A stretch of DNA of 46,532 bases, from IMG/VR virus record IMGVR_UViG_3300017786_000017, positions 1-46,532 of that record. One strand, given 5' to 3'. Every line of letters starts with the position of its first letter. Position 1 is the stretch's first letter. The notes below the pieces were generated by a model. That model was not told the DNA's origin and did no database searches. It worked only from the letters and a program-made list of their open reading frames with translations. The translations under genes were made by a program, and so were the position numbers. Origin of the DNA: a virus. Positions 7,416-15,666 of this stretch are shown here, one piece after another.

Positions 7416-8311
7416 ATATTTTTTAAGTGAGGATACAACCAACTTAAGTATTCTTTATCTAAAAAAGAGTAAAAATTGTCCTGTCTTATATTTACATTTT
7501 TTTCTCTTAATTGGTTTGCAGTATTTTTAGCCCATTTTCTTTTTTCTAATACACTTAATTCAGATAAAGTAAAGTTATAGGGATTTATTTCTTGATCTAG
7601 TTCTAATACCCCATGTTTTGCGGAAATTACATATATATGGTCAAAATTATTTTTTTTAAGTTTTTTTAAAATATTTTTAAAATTAATAGAAACAGAATAT
7701 AAATCTTTTACTTTAGCTTTATAGGACAATTTATCTTTAGTACAAGATAAAAGTGCTATTTTTTTATGCCCTATAAAAATATCTTTAAAATTTTTTTCTA
7801 CTCCAGTATATATATTTTCTTTTTGCTTTTCTATCCATTTATTATATCCTGGGGGTTGGGTAAATATTAATTCTTTTAATCCTTCGGGTAGTAAGTTAGT
7901 TTTATCTCCACTCCATGTAAATTCCTCTACAATGTTATCTTTTTTCTTGTAAAAATTTATAGAATATCGTATTTGTTTAAGGGGTTCATTTTTTAATTGA
8001 GAAAATAACTTATTATTATGAGTCATGTCTATCATCATGTAATGTCTCCAACCTATTAAAATACTTTGTTTTAAAAGATTTTTTAAGACTTTATAATTTT
8101 TTATATCTCCAATTAATACTAAATCAACATCCCAAGTGATGGTATCTGAATTACCATATATTTTTTCTGCAAGATTGCCTACAAGATATAAGTCAAAGTC
8201 TTGGGCTCCTTCTAATTGGATCCATTCTTTATACCAGTTTTCTAAACGTTGTTTTGTGGGAGAATACCAAGCTACCGAAGTAGATATATCACCTATTTTA
8301 CAATAAAACAT
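7406..8311 (-). CDS. Nucleotidyltransferase fused to a DUF6884-like domain
   Basis: A 301-aa two-domain protein. Residues about 38-95 look like a minimal Pol-beta-type nucleotidyltransferase: LYLVGNLAEKIYGN followed by TWDVDLVLIGD, where GN-LA replaces the usual GS and Asp61/Asp63 form the metal-binding pair. Residues about 183-300 resemble the DUF6884/YaaA-like domain: KIALLSCTKDKL (with Cys190), VKDLYSVSINF, YVISAKHGVLELD (about 227-239) and YNFTLSEL. The two families are known separately in phages; their fusion is notable. The substrate is unknown. The domains may cooperate in modifying a nucleotide, RNA or protein. The gene lies between fibre genes and the glycan cassette, 6 bases after a small unknown gene. 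Confidence 0.62.
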   Translation of the reverse strand: MFYCKIGDISTSVAWYSPTKQRLENWYKEWIQLEGAQDFDLYLVGNLAEKIYGNSDTITWDVDLVLIGDIKNYKVLKNLLKQSILIGWRHYMMIDMTHNNKLFSQLKNEPLKQIRYSINFYKKKDNIVEEFTWSGDKTNLLPEGLKELIFTQPPGYNKWIEKQKENIYTGVEKNFKDIFIGHKKIALLSCTKDKLSYKAKVKDLYSVSINFKNILKKLKKNNFDHIYVISAKHGVLELDQEINPYNFTLSELSVLEKRKWAKNTANQLREKNVNIRQDNFYSFLDKEYLSWLYPHLKNIYL

Positions 8312-8317
8312 TTTTTT

Positions 8318-8647
8318 TTAATTAGAACCAGAACTATGTGTTTCTATAAATTCTTTAGAAGAAGATATAGCGGTTTGAAGTTCTAAAATTTTAGAAGGTA
8401 AAACACTAGAAGTAGTGGCACTATTAGTGTACCAATCCTTATTTAAACAACTTTCTAAAATTAAATAATTTTTTTCTAAAGTGTATAAAACCTCTTCTTC
8501 AGTATCCCACCCAGATACATAATTGGGGCTCATTACATTTTCAGACCCTGAGAGTAGAGTACTCATAGGATTTGCTAACATAGTATTTACTACTTTTAAA
8601 CTATCAAATGATGATGATATTATACTTAATGATTCTTGTTGTGTCAT
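8318..8647 (-). CDS. Hypothetical helical protein (109 aa)
   Basis: I do not recognise this protein. It is acidic and Ser-rich, with two probable helices (about residues 5-28 and 50-72) and a third near 84-102, and no membrane segment. A central PNYVSGWDTEEEV stretch could be a turn between helices. It follows the Cys-rich fibre gene by 3 bases and precedes the nucleotidyltransferase fusion by 6 bases, so it is probably a late gene. A fibre assembly chaperone or cap would fit its size and position, but nothing in the sequence proves this. Confidence 0.6.
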   Translation of the reverse strand: MTQQESLSIISSSFDSLKVVNTMLANPMSTLLSGSENVMSPNYVSGWDTEEEVLYTLEKNYLILESCLNKDWYTNSATTSSVLPSKILELQTAISSSKEFIETHSSGSN

Positions 8648-8650
8648 AAA

Positions 8651-10597
8651 TTATTTTTCTTTCAATCTTTCTGTTCCTTTCCAAGCATTTACTGCTGCTT
8701 CGTCTTTACGCGTACCGATTAGTAGTACATTATATTTACCATCTGTATCTGCAAATAATGTTAATGTGGTTTGTTCTTGATCTACTACACCATATGCCCT
8801 ACCAAAATGATCTTTAGCATTAACCCATATTTGATCATTTTCATTTAGGTACTTATAATAATCAGGTAGATCTATAGTAGCAGTACCATTTTCTACTTCT
8901 ACTTCAAACCTATATAAGTTATCACCTGCTGTTGGGGATTCCACGAAACTGTGAAATAGTTCACACTCTTGAGTTTTACTTGGATTAGGGTGGGGTATTG
9001 CAAAAGTACCTGTAGTTTTAGAAAAACTTCCGTTTACACATAATGTTCTTCCACTTGAAGCTAAACACCCACACATTAAATGATTTCCTAACCCACTACC
9101 AAGATAAAATGTACAAGATATTGCTGTACAAGTATTAGGGCCTGATTCAAATCCTATAAAAATATTTGCAGCTGATGCTCCTTTTACACATTTTCCAGCA
9201 TATGTTCCTATAGCAGTATTACATCCCCCATTGATGGCACAAGCAGCAGTGTTATTATATCCAGTATACATAGCACCATATCCTATTGCTAAATTAAGAT
9301 AACCACCACATATGCTTCTTAGTGCATCTGAACCAATAGCAACATGTCCACCTTGAGTAGATTGTCCTCTCCACATTGCATTAGGTCCAATAACAATAGT
9401 ATCATTTTGTTCACATTGGCAATATCCAGCACAATCTCCTATAAAAATACTTCTAGTTCCAGCTGTAACGCATCGTGCTGCTGATTTTCCAATACCTATT
9501 ATACAACTCGCTGTTGTGTTACCAAACAAAGAAGCACAACCTATTGCAATATTATGATCTCCTGTTGTTACACAAGGTAGTGCGAAAGCTCCTATTCCTA
9601 TATTAATATCAGAAGAAATATTTAACGAGCCACCGTTCACTGAACAAACTCCTATTCCAATATTATAGTAAGAGTTATATTGACATCTTTGGGAAGAAAA
9701 TCCTATTGCAACATTACAACATCTTACGATCCCTGCACATTGGGAAGAATAACCACTACACCCCTCTAAAGCATTAGGCCCTATTGCTATATTGTTTACA
9801 CTACACCATGCATTCTTCATAGCATTACATCCTATAGCCACATTCTGAGACATCAAAACTCCAACGGAGGAGCAGGCGCTAGTGACATTTCTATAAGATA
9901 TAGATCGTCCCAAGAATACATTATCACTAACACAAGCATAGTAAGCACAGCTAACCTTAGGATGTCTAAGAATATCTCTCCCTAAAGTAATATTATTTGA
10001 TACTATTTGTACCCCCCCATTTGGAAATTGGCACACTGGTCCTAAATAACAAGTCTGATTAGATCCACTTAAAAACATAAGATCATTTCCTAGACTTATG
10101 TTATTGTTGGCGAATTGTACATGTTCCCCAATATTATTACCTATACCTATATTACAAGAAGAATGATTAAAAGAAGATACACATGCGGTAGCCCCAGTAC
10201 CACACCCCCCCAAAATACACACACAAATACATTCACTACAACCACTATACCTATTCCCATATCTATACATTTGAGTAGAGATAATCCCAGAATTAGTAAA
10301 GCTTATTACACATCCATATGCATTTTTTCCATTATCATCTCCCTGTGGTAAAAATATAATACAAGGACGGGGACACGATGAAGGGGTTCCCCATCCACTT
10401 CCTGCACATGTAAATGTAATACCACTAATACCATGTGAAGCATCTGGGTATATACATTCTCCAATGGATATATGACATTCTGGGGCATCATTACAAGCAT
10501 ATATGCTGCTACATTCCCCAATAAGGTTATTTTTACATCCCTTATTGTCATGAAAAGACATACTACCTGTAACCCCTAATGCTTGTACCTGTGCCAT
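8651..10597 (-). CDS. Cys-rich tail-fibre/adhesin with YadA-like head repeats
   Basis: A 648-aa fibre. Residues about 130-520 consist of repeats of the form N-I/V-A-I-G-x-x-A, such as NIAIGPNAL, CNVAIGFSS and NIGIGVCS, which build the trimeric left-handed beta-roll of YadA-type heads. The last ~125 residues form a different domain with LFHSFVESP and TIDLPDYYKYLNEND, resembling the conserved C-terminal domain of many phage fibres and surface proteins. By my count there are about 46 cysteines (roughly 7%), extremely high for a phage structural protein. It is likely a receptor-binding fibre or tip on the virion. A near-copy of the late element sits at 10616-10625 inside the end of the upstream gene, so it may have its own promoter. 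Confidence 0.78.
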   Translation of the reverse strand: MAQVQALGVTGSMSFHDNKGCKNNLIGECSSIYACNDAPECHISIGECIYPDASHGISGITFTCAGSGWGTPSSCPRPCIIFLPQGDDNGKNAYGCVISFTNSGIISTQMYRYGNRYSGCSECICVCILGGCGTGATACVSSFNHSSCNIGIGNNIGEHVQFANNNISLGNDLMFLSGSNQTCYLGPVCQFPNGGVQIVSNNITLGRDILRHPKVSCAYYACVSDNVFLGRSISYRNVTSACSSVGVLMSQNVAIGCNAMKNAWCSVNNIAIGPNALEGCSGYSSQCAGIVRCCNVAIGFSSQRCQYNSYYNIGIGVCSVNGGSLNISSDINIGIGAFALPCVTTGDHNIAIGCASLFGNTTASCIIGIGKSAARCVTAGTRSIFIGDCAGYCQCEQNDTIVIGPNAMWRGQSTQGGHVAIGSDALRSICGGYLNLAIGYGAMYTGYNNTAACAINGGCNTAIGTYAGKCVKGASAANIFIGFESGPNTCTAISCTFYLGSGLGNHLMCGCLASSGRTLCVNGSFSKTTGTFAIPHPNPSKTQECELFHSFVESPTAGDNLYRFEVEVENGTATIDLPDYYKYLNENDQIWVNAKDHFGRAYGVVDQEQTTLTLFADTDGKYNVLLIGTRKDEAAVNAWKGTERLKEK

Positions 10598-10598
10598 A

Positions 10599-13500
10599 TT
10601 ATTCTTGTTGTTTTAGTATAAATATTTCTTTTTTTAATTCTTCTATTTGTTCTTGTTGTTGTTGAAGAGCTTTTACAAGAACTGTGGTTAGTTTAGAATA
10701 CTGTACACCATGTATTTCTCCATCTTCTTCATATGATACTAAGTTAGGAAATACTTTTTTAACTTCTTCAGCGATAAACCCAATATCTTTTGTTTTATCT
10801 TGTTTCCATTGAAATTCTACTGGTTCAAGTTTTTTAATATTTTCAATTTGATCCTGTAGAGGTAAAATACATTCTTTGTGTTTTCTAGCTGATGTTTCTA
10901 CAAGTGTTGTAGTACGTGTTGTACCAGCAACACAAGCATTATTCATAAAGGTATAATTAGCAGCTGTTGAGGTTAGGTTAGAACCTACTATAAATGAACA
11001 AGTATGAGAAGCTGTGTTCGAGCAACCTCCTAAAATACCACTACCTTGTCCCAGAGTAGTATTACATTTACCACCTACTATTGAACTAGCATGTCCTGAA
11101 GCACAGTTTAACTGTCCACCACCCACAAAATTCCTTCCACCTGATGCACAGTTCCTAAATCCACCTGCAATGGTACTAACACAATCACCGTTAATATAGT
11201 TACAAACCCCACCACCAATGCTACTGTGAAATGAATGATTGCATATTATATTTGTCTGACCTCCTGATACGGTATTCGCATACCCGCATGTACTGTTTTG
11301 ACGACCACCTCCTATAGTGTTATATTGACCGAATACTGATGTGTTAACATAACCACCTCCTATAGAACCAAAACCAGCTCCGTAACATACTTTATTATAA
11401 CAACCCCCTCCTATAAAACTACATCCTCCACTAATATTATTATAACAACCACCTCCAATACCTGATCCTACATTATTAATTAGATTACCTCTTCCCGCTC
11501 CTATGGAACCGTCTAAAGAGCATACACAATTACATCTTCCACCTCCTATAAAAGAAAAAGAAGAAGCTTTATTACAACACCCACTAACAATTCCAGCAAT
11601 ATTAGCACCGTTAATTATATAATTACAAATACCTGCTCCTATAAAACTATGAGCTCCTGAGCCTGTGTTAAAACAACCTCCTCCAATAAATGTATTATAA
11701 TGAGTAATTATATTACAATGTCCCGAAATTATTGCAGAGGCACCAGCACAAGCTGAAACTGAGCCACTTATTATATTACAACATCCTCCTCCAATAAAGC
11801 CATGGGCAGAACAAGTTTTAATTTCATTATATTCTCCTCCTACAATAGAAGAACCACTATCACCTGTAGTAATACAGTTTAAATGGCCCCCTCCTATAAA
11901 ACTTTTAGGAGCACAAATTGTGTTTGTATCACCTCCTACTACAACACTCTTACACCCAGAAACTGTGTTATTACATCCACCACCTATAAAAGTAAATGCA
12001 TTTGAGCCTGTGTTTAAGTGACCTCCTACAATAGCACTACAACCAATACAAGTTGTTCCACCTGTTACGCATCTTAGTGAATTAGATCTTCCTCCTACTA
12101 TTATGTTATAGCCTTGATGACCACCATTATAACTACTGTAAGTTGAAATAGTATTTTTACATCCTCCTCCTATGAATGATGAATATTCAGCATTACCTCC
12201 CCCATAACTATTAGATATACTGTTGCACTTTCCACCAACAATACCACTACTAGCTCCACCATCGGTTTGGATGCAATTGCAAAGCCCTCCAACTATAGCA
12301 TCAAAGCTAGAGTAAGGACCACTAGTATCAATGCAGTTTCTACCTCCTCCTACTATAGTATTACCACCCCCATGACCAATAGTGTGTAGACAACCACCTC
12401 CTATAAAGTTAAGATTATAGTAACCAGAAATACTACTACCTTTACCTCCTACTATAACATTACACCCATAATACGTGCTTACCGTGTTGCCACAGCCACC
12501 TCCTATAAAATCATGACATCTACCAGATTGACCACCACAGAGTTTATTTAATTGACCACCTCCTATAAAACTAAAATTAGTTGTAACACAGTTTGCACAT
12601 CCATTAACTACTGCTGAACAGCAACTTGCTACACAGTTAAGTCTACCAGCTCCGATAAATCCGTAACAACCTGATACAGTGTTTGTATCACCTCCTACGA
12701 TAACACCTTGATATGCAGATACAGTGTGGTTAGTACCACCTGCTATAACTGATCCTCCATGAGTAATACAGTTATTATATCCACCTCCAATAGCAGAAAC
12801 TGAAGCATTGGGTTGGTTAGCATCTGGTACTACTATTTCATTATTAGAGCCTCCTGCTATAACATGATTACATGATGTAGCTGAACCACTAATTACGTTA
12901 GTACATCCACCTCCTATAAATGCCCCTATTGTATTACAAATATCGTTATCAATACCTGCTCCAACAAAACTTTGAATACCTGAAACAAAGTTTGAATTTC
13001 CACCTCCTATAAAACCACATGCTCCTGAGCCTGTGTTTAGAGTACCACCTGCTATAACTGATGCATCTCCTGTTATGTAGTTTTTACATCCGGAACCTAT
13101 AAAAGATTCTAAACCTCCATTAATACAGTTTAAAGTACCTGCACCTATAAAAGAGCTATCTGCTGCATTACTACTACTTCCTGTGATAGTGTTACTTTCA
13201 CCGCCTCCTATAACAGAACACCTACCTGAACCAAATATAGTGTTAGATCTACCAGCGACTATACCAGTATCATTATCAGCTGTATTATCTCTACCTGCTC
13301 CTATAAAAGCAAAAGAACAATTGGTTGTATTGTTATTACCTGCTCCTATAAAAGAAGACCTGCCAGTAATTGTATTAGTATCACCTCCTGCTATAGTGCT
13401 ACAATCATCTGAAATTGAGTTAAGAGTACCACCAGCAATAGAAGATAAAGTACCTGTGTTTGTATGTCCTGAACCTATTTGTAGAGTTGTACTACCTGAT

Positions 13501-15347
13501 ACACCACCGGTTACTGTTAATCCTATACCTGGTGTGGTCATTGAATTAAACGAAGGTGGTAGAACATACAAACCGTGTGGGGAGAAGTTTGCAGTATCTA
13601 TAAATACGTTATTACATTCTTGTTTAAATGAAATATTACCTTTAGTTTGTCCTGAAGTAGCACAAGCTATTCTACCGTAAATAGCAGCATATAGTTTATT
13701 TGCAGCTGTACTTTTGCCCCAAAATTGAGCTGTTCCTAAAGTATCATTATCCGCTGGGGAAGCTGAATTTCTACAGAAAGTTAAATCTGGGGCTGATGAT
13801 GCACCTGCATCTGTAGAAGTTAATCTTAACAGATCGCCTGTACCTGTATATGTTAAATCTAGGGTAGTACCATCATATCTAAAATTAGAAGATGCTCCTA
13901 AGACTCCATTATCGTTATACTGTACTTCAGTATTTGAACCTGCTGCACCTACAGAACCTGCAGAAATGTTAGTTAAACCACTACCATCTCCTACGAAAGA
14001 ACCGCTAAATACAGAGGCAGAAACTGTGCCTTCTACATCTAGATTGTTTACAAATGTATAGTTTTCTTTACCAGCAGTTAAGTTTGAACCAATAATGTGT
14101 GTGTTACAGTAGTTAGTTGTATTATTAAATCCACCTATTATACTACTTGAAATGGCGTTAATATTAATACAGTTTTCTGCTCCTCCTCCTATAAATGCTA
14201 AATGAGCATTAACTGAGTTTTTACACCCATTTACTATACTTGAAAAACAATATGAACCTGTGTTTTGGCGACCTGCTCCTATAAAAGTACTATAAGCAGT
14301 ATTTGAATTCCCACCTCGTATAAGGTTTTCTTGACCAGCAACAATAGCATTTAAACCCCCTGCCCCATATGCAGATCGAGTTACTTCATTACATACACCT
14401 GCTCCTATAAAACTCCAAGGAACACAACAAATACTTTGTTGACATCCTGCTAATATAGCACTACAACTTGCATTACGTATAGTATTATTTTCACCATTTA
14501 TAATAGAAGAATAGCTTCCAGATATACAGTTAATTCTTCCCCCAACTACATTATTATAAAGACTTCCACCTACTATTCTATTGCTTTGACCTGCGGTTAT
14601 GGTATTACAATCAGAATTAAGTATACAGTTACTACTCCCCCCTATAATAGAAGAACGATTAGAATTAGTTAAAGTGTGATTACCACCTATTGTTATACTA
14701 GAGCTGGGTTCAAGTAAATCTACAAAAGAAGAAGTAACAGTGTAGTCTGGGGTTCCAACCCATATTTTATCTACTGGTAAGTTTGGTACATCATTTGATC
14801 TACCCGAACCAAATATTTCTCCTGAGCCATTTGAGGCATTAACTTTTTTTACAATACCTAAATTTTGTATGAGATTATCTGAACCTTGGGGTTTTATATT
14901 CGTATAACTACCTGTAGCAGCAACATAAATAGTATCTCCTGATGAGAAAGCTGAAGTATCAACCCCATTAATAAGACCTGTTATAGTAGCAAAGCCATCT
15001 GAACCCGCGGTAAGATTTTGAGATAAAATACCATGAGCAGGCATTTTGGAAGCAACTGATGCTGAAGCTGCTATTACAATAGCTGTTCCATTAGTTGTTG
15101 AAGTTACATGTACTGGGGTTCCTTTAAGGAGAGAAAATGATTCACCATTTTGAACAGCAAATGTTAATTTTTCTGCTTCAACCTCAGTAAAAGATAAATT
15201 ACCAGAGCCATCTGTTACAATGGTTTGACCTACATCCCCATCTGATGTGGGGTAATTTAAACCACTAGCTGTGAATTCAGAAGTGACATTTAAAGAATTT
15301 AAAGCGGCATCTGATCCGCTAACAATGACTTTTTTCCAGTTTGGCAT
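10599..15347 (-). CDS. Giant Cys-rich beta-solenoid tail fibre with S74 chaperone tail
   Basis: A 1582-aa fibre. Residues 1-215 resemble phage fibre N-termini (MPNWKKVIVSGSDA start, probably virion-attached). Residues about 218-430 and 630-1455 are dozens of GGG/N repeats such as SFIGGGCNNTVSG and SSIVGGKCN, predicted to wind a long beta-solenoid. Between them (about 430-630) is a non-repetitive module shared with the 17926-21657 fibre. The end (about 1486-1582) is a Peptidase_S74 intramolecular chaperone: SARKHKEC at the predicted self-cleavage Ser, then FQWKQDKTKDIGFIAEEV, VQYSKLTTVLVKAL and a coiled coil. S74 domains trimerise the fibre and usually cut themselves off. About 75 cysteines are present by my count, nearly all in repeats. 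Most likely a host-recognition fibre. Confidence 0.85.
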   Translation of the reverse strand: MPNWKKVIVSGSDAALNSLNVTSEFTASGLNYPTSDGDVGQTIVTDGSGNLSFTEVEAEKLTFAVQNGESFSLLKGTPVHVTSTTNGTAIVIAASASVASKMPAHGILSQNLTAGSDGFATITGLINGVDTSAFSSGDTIYVAATGSYTNIKPQGSDNLIQNLGIVKKVNASNGSGEIFGSGRSNDVPNLPVDKIWVGTPDYTVTSSFVDLLEPSSSITIGGNHTLTNSNRSSIIGGSSNCILNSDCNTITAGQSNRIVGGSLYNNVVGGRINCISGSYSSIINGENNTIRNASCSAILAGCQQSICCVPWSFIGAGVCNEVTRSAYGAGGLNAIVAGQENLIRGGNSNTAYSTFIGAGRQNTGSYCFSSIVNGCKNSVNAHLAFIGGGAENCININAISSSIIGGFNNTTNYCNTHIIGSNLTAGKENYTFVNNLDVEGTVSASVFSGSFVGDGSGLTNISAGSVGAAGSNTEVQYNDNGVLGASSNFRYDGTTLDLTYTGTGDLLRLTSTDAGASSAPDLTFCRNSASPADNDTLGTAQFWGKSTAANKLYAAIYGRIACATSGQTKGNISFKQECNNVFIDTANFSPHGLYVLPPSFNSMTTPGIGLTVTGGVSGSTTLQIGSGHTNTGTLSSIAGGTLNSISDDCSTIAGGDTNTITGRSSFIGAGNNNTTNCSFAFIGAGRDNTADNDTGIVAGRSNTIFGSGRCSVIGGGESNTITGSSSNAADSSFIGAGTLNCINGGLESFIGSGCKNYITGDASVIAGGTLNTGSGACGFIGGGNSNFVSGIQSFVGAGIDNDICNTIGAFIGGGCTNVISGSATSCNHVIAGGSNNEIVVPDANQPNASVSAIGGGYNNCITHGGSVIAGGTNHTVSAYQGVIVGGDTNTVSGCYGFIGAGRLNCVASCCSAVVNGCANCVTTNFSFIGGGQLNKLCGGQSGRCHDFIGGGCGNTVSTYYGCNVIVGGKGSSISGYYNLNFIGGGCLHTIGHGGGNTIVGGGRNCIDTSGPYSSFDAIVGGLCNCIQTDGGASSGIVGGKCNSISNSYGGGNAEYSSFIGGGCKNTISTYSSYNGGHQGYNIIVGGRSNSLRCVTGGTTCIGCSAIVGGHLNTGSNAFTFIGGGCNNTVSGCKSVVVGGDTNTICAPKSFIGGGHLNCITTGDSGSSIVGGEYNEIKTCSAHGFIGGGCCNIISGSVSACAGASAIISGHCNIITHYNTFIGGGCFNTGSGAHSFIGAGICNYIINGANIAGIVSGCCNKASSFSFIGGGRCNCVCSLDGSIGAGRGNLINNVGSGIGGGCYNNISGGCSFIGGGCYNKVCYGAGFGSIGGGYVNTSVFGQYNTIGGGRQNSTCGYANTVSGGQTNIICNHSFHSSIGGGVCNYINGDCVSTIAGGFRNCASGGRNFVGGGQLNCASGHASSIVGGKCNTTLGQGSGILGGCSNTASHTCSFIVGSNLTSTAANYTFMNNACVAGTTRTTTLVETSARKHKECILPLQDQIENIKKLEPVEFQWKQDKTKDIGFIAEEVKKVFPNLVSYEEDGEIHGVQYSKLTTVLVKALQQQQEQIEELKKEIFILKQQE
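10616..10625 (-). promoter_or_regulatory. Late-promoter-like element inside the end of the upstream fibre gene
   Basis: The coding strand reads ATATTTATAC, one mismatch from the intergenic element, and ends 18 bases before the start at 10597. It lies inside the last codons of the 1582-aa fibre gene. The spacing matches the other copies, which argues against chance. Confidence 0.4.
10990..13450 (-). repeat. Long tandem array encoding GGG/N beta-solenoid repeats
   Basis: The DNA repeats a degenerate unit of about 36-60 bases whose complement contains the often-repeated [19 protein letters not shown] stretch encoding FIGGG. Units differ enough that this is protein-level periodicity, not a recent DNA amplification. 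A second block of the same type covers roughly 14060-14700. Confidence 0.75.
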
Positions 15348-15412
15348 ATTTACTTTATTAGGTTGGTTACTAGAGTATGTCTAGCCCACTTCCCCGAAGG
15401 GCCGTAATATAG
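15348..15412 (-). promoter_or_regulatory. Structured 5' leader of the giant fibre gene
   Basis: Only here does the late element lie far (65 bases) from the start codon. The leader between contains an unusually GC-rich patch. On the RNA strand it reads CCC-UUCG-GGG (15392-15401), a short stem with a UUCG tetraloop, or alternatively CTTC/GAAG. An inverted repeat CTAGA-5 nt-TCTAG follows (15370-15384). It could control translation or stability of the long fibre mRNA. No poly-U follows, so a terminator is less likely. Confidence 0.35.
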
Positions 15413-15422
15413 TTATAAATAT
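15413..15422 (-). promoter_or_regulatory. Late-promoter-like element before the giant fibre gene
   Basis: An exact ATATTTATAA on the coding strand in the 85-base gap between 15348 and 15432, 65 bases upstream of the start at 15347 and just after the end of the 67-aa gene. Confidence 0.5.
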
Positions 15423-15432
15423 TAGAGAGAAA

Positions 15433-15636
15433 CTATTTATTTCGATCTAATAAACAGTTTTGTAATTTAAGAACCAAGTTATAAAGTAATTCAACTTGTG
15501 ATCCTTGAAATGTGGAGTTTTTAAGAGCTAATAACATAGTTTCTAGCTCTTTTTTATCTAAATGTATATTAGGGGAAACCCTAGATTGTTTTTCTTGGGG
15601 TTCTCCTACTTGAACATTTCCTGCTTTGAAACTCAT
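15433..15636 (-). CDS. Small hypothetical protein (67 aa)
   Basis: An unrecognised 67-aa protein with a charged N-terminal tail (QVGEPQEKQSRVS) and one long amphipathic helix region from about residue 24 (HLDKKELETMLLALKN) to the end (VELLYNLVLKLQNCLL). It has no transmembrane segment. It lies between two fibre genes on the same strand, with a 30-base gap upstream. The position suggests a small virion or fibre-assembly factor; similar short helical proteins beside fibres are common in T4-like phages. The function is not determined. Confidence 0.58.
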   Translation of the reverse strand: MSFKAGNVQVGEPQEKQSRVSPNIHLDKKELETMLLALKNSTFQGSQVELLYNLVLKLQNCLLDRNK

Positions 15637-15666
15637 AAAACCATTTTACGTTAAATATAATGGATT

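Noticed and set aside
7074-7442. Longer start for the 104-aa gene at 7442
   Set aside because: It would overlap the neighbouring gene by 37 bases and bury the conserved promoter-like element; the ATG at 7388 fits better.
10990-13450. CRISPR array in the repeat-rich fibre gene
   Set aside because: Repeats are variable in length and sequence, are translated throughout, and have no constant repeat-spacer pattern.
13183-13680. 165-aa plus-strand frame rich in Pro, Leu and Val
   Set aside because: It lies entirely inside the giant fibre gene, and its composition comes from the antisense of GGG/N repeat codons; no start context or domain.
15389-15401. Rho-independent terminator after the 67-aa gene
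   Set aside because: The stem is only 3-4 bp and is not followed by a U-run on the RNA strand; a leader structure is more likely.
15370-15404. tRNA or tRNA fragment in the fibre leader
   Set aside because: Only short stems are present; there is no cloverleaf, anticodon arm or T-loop sequence.
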